Assembly: GCA_025350885.1 (NCBI GenBank)
Contig: JANXXA010000546.1
Span: forward strand, 1-10,597
Length of the DNA: 10,597 nucleotides
Origin: Phenylobacterium sp.
Lineage (GTDB): Bacteria > Pseudomonadota > Alphaproteobacteria > Caulobacterales > Caulobacteraceae
Direction of reading: 5' to 3'
In this document: in pieces, positions 8,080 to 10,597 of the stretch
Layout: each line of letters opens with the position of its first letter
How positions within the stretch are numbered: the stretch's first letter is position 1
Translations under genes and position numbers: made by a program
The notes under the pieces: model-generated
Seen by the model: only the letters and a program-made list of their open reading frames with translations
Database searches by the model: none
Told to the model about the DNA's origin: nothing

Positions 8080-8153
8080 TTGGAAAAGGTTGTGAAGATC
8101 AATGGCGAATCCCCTGGAAGAGCGCCGCCAGGCGGGGACGCGAATGCGGCGGC

Positions 8154-8211
8154 TTTGTACCCGTGACGCAGCAAGGCGACCTCCCGCTCAAAGAGCTAGC
8201 GTCAGTACAAA
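8154..8211. repeat. Bulged inverted repeat in the wza-wzc gap
   Basis: On the + strand the left arm is TTTGTAC, bulge CCG, TGACGC, AGC (8154-8172). The right arm is GCT, bulge A, GCGTCA, GTACAAA (8195-8211). Arms pair as 7 + 6 + 3 bases with a three-base and a one-base bulge around a 22-base loop. The outer TTTGTAC/GTACAAA and inner TGACGC/GCGTCA blocks are perfect. It is not followed by a T-run on either strand, so it is not an ordinary intrinsic terminator. It could be an operator with two half-sites or a structured mRNA leader for wzc. Confidence 0.6.
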
Positions 8212-8263
8212 CCCCATGGAAGCAGTGCGGTTCCGCCGCTTATGCCGGGTGCGGTAATTTCGC

Positions 8264-8938
8264 TCACCAGGGGCGAATGAGCATGCCCAGAACGCCGAAA
8301 CCGCCCGAGAAATTCTGGAAAAATGACTTCGATCCGGAGGTGTCGACAACGATTATGTCGTTCCCGTAGACCTCCGGGTCTTCGGCCTTTCCGGTGCGCA
8401 CCTGCGCGAGATCGTAGAAGACGCCGTGTCGAGCGCCACCGACGGTACGGAAGATCGCCACCCGGCGGATGTTGGCGAGCTTCGGATCCGGCCCCCTGGC
8501 AAGGGACACCGCCTGCAGCAGGGTCGTGCGGCCGGTAAGCGGATAGACGCCTGGTTGCAGGACGGCGCCGTCGATGGTCACCTTTTGGCTCTGGGCTTCC
8601 TTGACCGCCACAGTAACCTGCGGATCTTTCATGTAGGCCTTCTTCAGAGCGGTGGCGATGTCCGCCGACAGGTCGTCAGGCGTGCGGCCGCTCGCCTGCA
8701 TCGAGCCCACCAGCGGCAGCAGGATGCGGCCCCCGGAATCGACGTGCACGGTGCGCGTAAGTTCGGCGACCTGGGAAACGTTGATCTCCAGGGTGTCGTC
8801 AGGGCCGATCCTGTAGTCACCCATGCCAGCCCTGACCCCGGCGACGTCGTCCGGCGGCGGCAGGGACTTGGCGAGAGCGGAAGGCGAGGTGACGACCAAG
8901 GCTGCCGCAATGGCGATCAAGGATAGGCGCTGGCGCAT
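8264..8938 (-). CDS. wza: Wza/ExoF-type polysaccharide export protein
   Basis: A 224-residue secreted export protein expected to work with the Wzc-type kinase to pass EPS through the periplasm and outer membrane. It has a Sec signal peptide (basic MRQR, hydrophobic LIAIAAALVV, cleavage predicted after ALA at residue 23) and no lipobox cysteine. A Poly_export domain follows (DYRIGPDDTLEINVSQVAEL at 41-60 through VTVAVKEAQSQ at about 118), then one SLBB-type domain (VTIDGAVLQPGVYPLTG, 120-136, to about 168) and a C-terminal strand region ending NDIIVVDTSG and a hydrophobic tail. It is much shorter than E. coli Wza (379 residues, several SLBB-like domains, lipidated). The ATG at 8938 has GGAG seven bases upstream and begins the signal peptide; a TTG 12 codons upstream (8974) is in frame but unsupported. 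It overlaps the stop of a small upstream ORF (TGATG). Confidence 0.92.
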   Translation of the reverse strand: MRQRLSLIAIAAALVVTSPSALAKSLPPPDDVAGVRAGMGDYRIGPDDTLEINVSQVAELTRTVHVDSGGRILLPLVGSMQASGRTPDDLSADIATALKKAYMKDPQVTVAVKEAQSQKVTIDGAVLQPGVYPLTGRTTLLQAVSLARGPDPKLANIRRVAIFRTVGGARHGVFYDLAQVRTGKAEDPEVYGNDIIVVDTSGSKSFFQNFSGGFGVLGMLIRPW

Positions 8939-9003
8939 CAGGAGGCTCCGGGCAGGACGAACAGGCGCGCACAAACTCGGCGAGCCCAGCGTGCGCGATC
9001 CAT
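8938..9003 (-). CDS. Possible 21-residue leader ORF coupled to wza
   Basis: In the gap between the ExoM-like gene and wza, an ATG at 9003 preceded by CACAGGAGTTG opens a frame of 21 residues (begins MDRARWARRVCAR, ends LFVLPGAS) with five arginines. Its TGA (8940-8938) shares its A with the wza ATG (TGATG). It is in a different frame from wza. The AGGAG is strong but only three bases from the ATG, shorter than ideal. It could be a regulatory leader peptide or simply a ribosome entry point feeding wza by re-initiation. I do not recognise the peptide, and chance is a real alternative. Confidence 0.25.
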   Translation of the reverse strand: MDRARWARRVCARLFVLPGAS

Positions 9004-9043
9004 CAACTCCTGTGACGTTTCACCGTTCCGATCACGGTCGCGA

Positions 9044-9946
9044 CTAGTAGAGTTGCAGTTCGCTGAAGCCAGCAAGACGCGCCACAACCCCGACATGCAG
9101 CGCGCCGCGGACAAGCCACCGATTGCGGTCGCACGGCGATCCAACGTGCGCGCCCGCAGCGACCAGGCAGACGATGGTCTTGGCGGCCGCCCGCGCCATC
9201 TCCAGCAGACGTCCCGTCCTGCCAAAACGGGCGCTGAGGCGTGCCCCGTGCGTCTGGCCGGTCCGGAACCCGCGCCGGAGCAGCCAGGCCAACGTTGAGC
9301 GCTCGGCGGGTACGGGCTCGTAGGCCAGCGCCTCGGGTGCGAAACCGATCACGCCGCCACTGTCGGTCAGGCGATAGAAGAAGTCGTCGTCCTCCCCGCC
9401 CGTTCGACCCAGCGCCAGGTCGAAGCGCAGGCCGCGCGTCTCAATGGCGCTGCGCCGGATCAACACGTTTCCGGCGTAGCCCTTGCGGATGCCGGCGGGC
9501 GTCACGACCGGGCGTGTCGAATGCAGGTCGGCGGCCTTCAACCACGGCGGCGCATGCTGTCCATAGATCGCCTGCACCGGCCCCAGCACCGCATCGCAGC
9601 CGCTCTGGTCGGCCACGGCCAGCAGCGCGCTGAGCCAATGACCAGCGGCGGTCTCGTCGTCGTCGATGAAGGCGATCCAATCGCCGGTCGCGGCGTCGAG
9701 GCACGCATTGCGCGCGATGCAGATGTTGCGCGACGGGGCGTGCACATAGGTGACCTCTACACCGTAGTCGACGGCCGCCTGAGCGACCCGCGCCTCGGCC
9801 TCTGGCGTCGCGTCATTGTCGGCGACGATGATCCGCAGAGAGACATCTTGCGGCAGAGCCTGCGCGGCGAGCGAGGCGATCGTCTCGACCACGGACCTGC
9901 GCCGATAGGTGCAGACGCCGATCGAAACTCGGGCCGCCGCACTCAT
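9044..9946 (-). CDS. Family 2 glycosyltransferase, ExoM-like
   Basis: A 300-residue glycosyltransferase expected to add one sugar to the lipid-linked EPS repeat unit in the cytoplasm. GT-A motifs: VSIGVCTYRR (residues 7-16), LRIIVADNDATPEAEAR (37-53), APSRNICIARNACLDAATGD (70-89), the metal site FIDDDE (93-98), GYAGNVLIRRSAI (156-168) and the acid/base region GGEDDDFFYRL (183-193). The tail is basic (WLLRRGFRTGQTHGAR) with a moderately hydrophobic stretch near 255-270. The order and the GGED motif resemble succinoglycan ExoM-type enzymes. The frame continues far upstream, but I chose the ATG at 9946: the family consensus starts there, GGGGATGGA lies directly in front, and upstream residues look non-coding. 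It is the first gene of the minus-strand block, 105 bases before wza and divergent from the sugar transferase. Donor sugar unknown. Confidence 0.92.
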   Translation of the reverse strand: MSAAARVSIGVCTYRRRSVVETIASLAAQALPQDVSLRIIVADNDATPEAEARVAQAAVDYGVEVTYVHAPSRNICIARNACLDAATGDWIAFIDDDETAAGHWLSALLAVADQSGCDAVLGPVQAIYGQHAPPWLKAADLHSTRPVVTPAGIRKGYAGNVLIRRSAIETRGLRFDLALGRTGGEDDDFFYRLTDSGGVIGFAPEALAYEPVPAERSTLAWLLRRGFRTGQTHGARLSARFGRTGRLLEMARAAAKTIVCLVAAGAHVGSPCDRNRWLVRGALHVGVVARLAGFSELQLY

Positions 9947-10172
9947 TCCATCCCCGCTATAATACGAATCCTGAAAGCCAAGCCTGCGTTTCCCTTGGTT
10001 CAAATAACAGTCGGCGGCGCCAAACAGCGTGCTGCAAGCTAAACTGTGCGCCGAGACGATGGTTAGTGATCCGTTAATTTCAAGCTCGACCATCGCGGAA
10101 CTCAATCGCGTGGCCTGGGTTTTGTGGGCTTCCAGAGCGGACAGCGGGTTCGCCAGTTGCTTACGAAGATCG
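9947..10172. promoter_or_regulatory. Divergent intergenic region, glycosyltransferase/sugar transferase
   Basis: These 226 bases separate two divergent EPS genes and are visibly more AT-rich than the rest of the window, so promoters for both directions probably lie here. Elements seen: GCTATAAT at 9956-9963 (+), containing a perfect TATAAT and matching most of the Caulobacter -10 pattern GCTANAWC, but with no -35-like TTGAC at the right distance; and a CtrA-like TTAG-N7-TTAA at 10063-10077. Part of the region (10059-10172) is in frame with the sugar transferase and could be coding if that gene starts earlier. Confidence 0.45.
10059..10077 (-). promoter_or_regulatory. Candidate CtrA-type binding site
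   Basis: On the minus strand the bases read TTAA, seven bases, CTAACCAT. The CtrA consensus is TTAA-N7-TTAA, with TTAACCAT as a favoured half-site, so there is one mismatch and exact spacing. TTAA words are rare in this GC-rich window. It sits between two divergent EPS promoters, about 115 bases from the ExoM-like start and 95 from the chosen sugar transferase start. Assignment depends on the host encoding CtrA, which is not shown here. Confidence 0.3.
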
Positions 10173-10597
10173 ATGTCAGACACAATTCTTATAGGTCGAT
10201 CTGCACCGCCATCTACGGCGAAGCTGCCGACCCTCGAAATTGCGCTATCTGAGACGATGCACTTCAGCATCGCCCTGCTGGCGCTGCTGTTTCTGCTGCC
10301 TCTGATGATCGTCGTCGCCGTAGCTGTGTTTATGCACGACGGAGGACCGGTGATTTTCGCGCACCGGCGTGTGGGGCGGGATGGGAGGATATTCTCCTGT
10401 CTGAAGTTCCGCAGCATGGCGATCGACGCCGAACGCCGCCTCAACGAGGTTCTGCGCAACGACCCCTCAGCCCGCGAAGAATGGGAACGCGATCACAAGC
10501 TTCGGCAAGATCCGCGCGTGACCAAGCTTGGCGATTTTTTGCGACGCACCAGCCTCGACGAACTGCCCCAGCTGCTCAATGTGCTGCGGGGCGAGAT
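10173..10597 (+). CDS. Initiating sugar transferase, ExoY/WbaP type (3' end outside window)
   Basis: A monotopic phosphoglycosyl transferase that should move a sugar phosphate from UDP-sugar to undecaprenyl phosphate, the first step of EPS assembly. The 141 visible codons have no stop. Features: a short polar N-terminus; one hydrophobic helix (about 33-54) with the conserved proline in FLLPLM; MHDGGPVIFAHRRVGRDGRI (54-73); LKFRSM (77-82); and RRTSLDELPQLLNVLRGE (124-141) with the catalytic D129-E130 pair. No multi-span N-terminal domain precedes the core, so it is ExoY-like rather than full-length WbaP-like. The start is uncertain: ATG 10173 gives a typical ExoY N-terminus but only a weak GAAG in front, and the frame is open back to 10008 with ATG 10059 and GTG 10029 or 10110 as alternatives. 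First codons are AT-rich. The missing 3' part should carry the rest of the catalytic domain, including the usual GPRP motif. Confidence 0.92.
   Translation, partial: MSDTILIGRSAPPSTAKLPTLEIALSETMHFSIALLALLFLLPLMIVVAVAVFMHDGGPVIFAHRRVGRDGRIFSCLKFRSMAIDAERRLNEVLRNDPSAREEWERDHKLRQDPRVTKLGDFLRRTSLDELPQLLNVLRGE

Larger units (their letters stand above)
8059..8263 (-). other. 205-base wza-wzc intergenic region
   Basis: This is the largest gap within the minus-strand block, where downstream genes overlap or lie 11 bases apart. No convincing gene is present; a + strand open frame from 8163 runs over the 3' end of wza antisense and is not credible. The gap holds the inverted repeat at 8154-8211 and the hairpin at 8063-8079. 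A very weak match to the Caulobacter housekeeping promoter pattern (TTGAGCG at 8191-8185, 12 bases, GCTGCGTC at 8172-8165) lies within the repeat. No hairpin plus T-run terminator is visible, so wza-wzc readthrough is expected. Confidence 0.5.

Noticed and set aside
8118..8137. CCGCC-A-GGCGG palindrome in the wza-wzc gap
   Set aside because: Short G/C-only palindromes with one-base loops are expected by chance in this composition and cannot fold as a hairpin.
7213..8166. 317-codon + strand frame antisense to wzc
   Set aside because: Antisense to a gene with intact coiled-coil and Wzz motifs; no recognisable domain and no promoter or ribosome site.
8939..8974. TTG start 12 codons upstream of the chosen wza start
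   Set aside because: Would put a polar, arginine-containing stretch before the signal peptide, and the ATG at 8938 has GGAG at a good distance.
9020..9040. Possible terminator hairpin (ACCG/CGGT) between the ExoM-like gene and wza
   Set aside because: Only four base pairs with a nine-base loop and no T-run.
9947..10459. Upstream extension (170 codons) of the ExoM-like gene
   Set aside because: Runs antisense through the sugar transferase start and shows no family pattern; the glycosyltransferase fold begins at the ATG at 9946, which has a GGGGA in front.

Overview
The window is GC-rich (mid-to-upper 60s % by eye) and lies almost entirely inside one exopolysaccharide (EPS) locus of the Wzx/Wzy-dependent type. 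The protein families, the many stop-start overlaps and a possible CtrA box suggest an alphaproteobacterium, perhaps of the Caulobacter/Phenylobacterium kind. That placement is an inference from style, not from a marker gene. I saw no tRNA, rRNA, CRISPR array, insertion sequence or phage gene.

Layout. On the + strand, the 3' part of an ExoA-like family 2 glycosyltransferase (1-967) runs into an ExoO-like family 2 glycosyltransferase (967-1914), sharing one base. Six bases later a long minus-strand block ends. In its own reading direction (right to left) that block holds: an ExoM-like glycosyltransferase (9946-9044), a Wza-type export protein (8938-8264), a Wzc/ExoP-type co-polymerase fused to a tyrosine autokinase (8058-5848), a lipoprotein-like family 16 glycoside hydrolase (5836-4946), an ExoQ/O-antigen-ligase-type polymerase (4949-3462) and a Wzx-type flippase (3465-1921). 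The last three are tightly packed with ATGA overlaps. The two larger gaps, before wza and before wzc, hold possible regulatory structure. Divergent from this block, an ExoY/WbaP-type initiating sugar transferase (10173 onward, cut by the window end) reads rightward from a shared 226-base intergenic region.

How they work together (family knowledge plus inference). The sugar transferase loads the first sugar phosphate onto undecaprenyl phosphate. The three glycosyltransferases, and probably others outside the window, extend the repeat unit on the cytoplasmic face. The flippase turns it over and the ExoQ-type protein polymerises it. The Wzc-type kinase controls chain length through phosphorylation of its tyrosine-rich tail, and the Wza-type protein carries the polymer to or through the outer membrane. 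The family 16 hydrolase probably trims or releases the polymer. The set resembles rhizobial succinoglycan machinery (exoA, exoO, exoQ, exoK, exoP, exoF, exoM, exoY) by family, but the real sugar composition cannot be read from sequence.

The genes are recognisable families, and I do not see a wholly new system. The more unusual items are regulatory: a 21-codon upstream ORF coupled to wza, a long bulged inverted repeat between wza and wzc, a hairpin over the wzc ribosome-binding region, and a CtrA-like box in the divergent promoter region.
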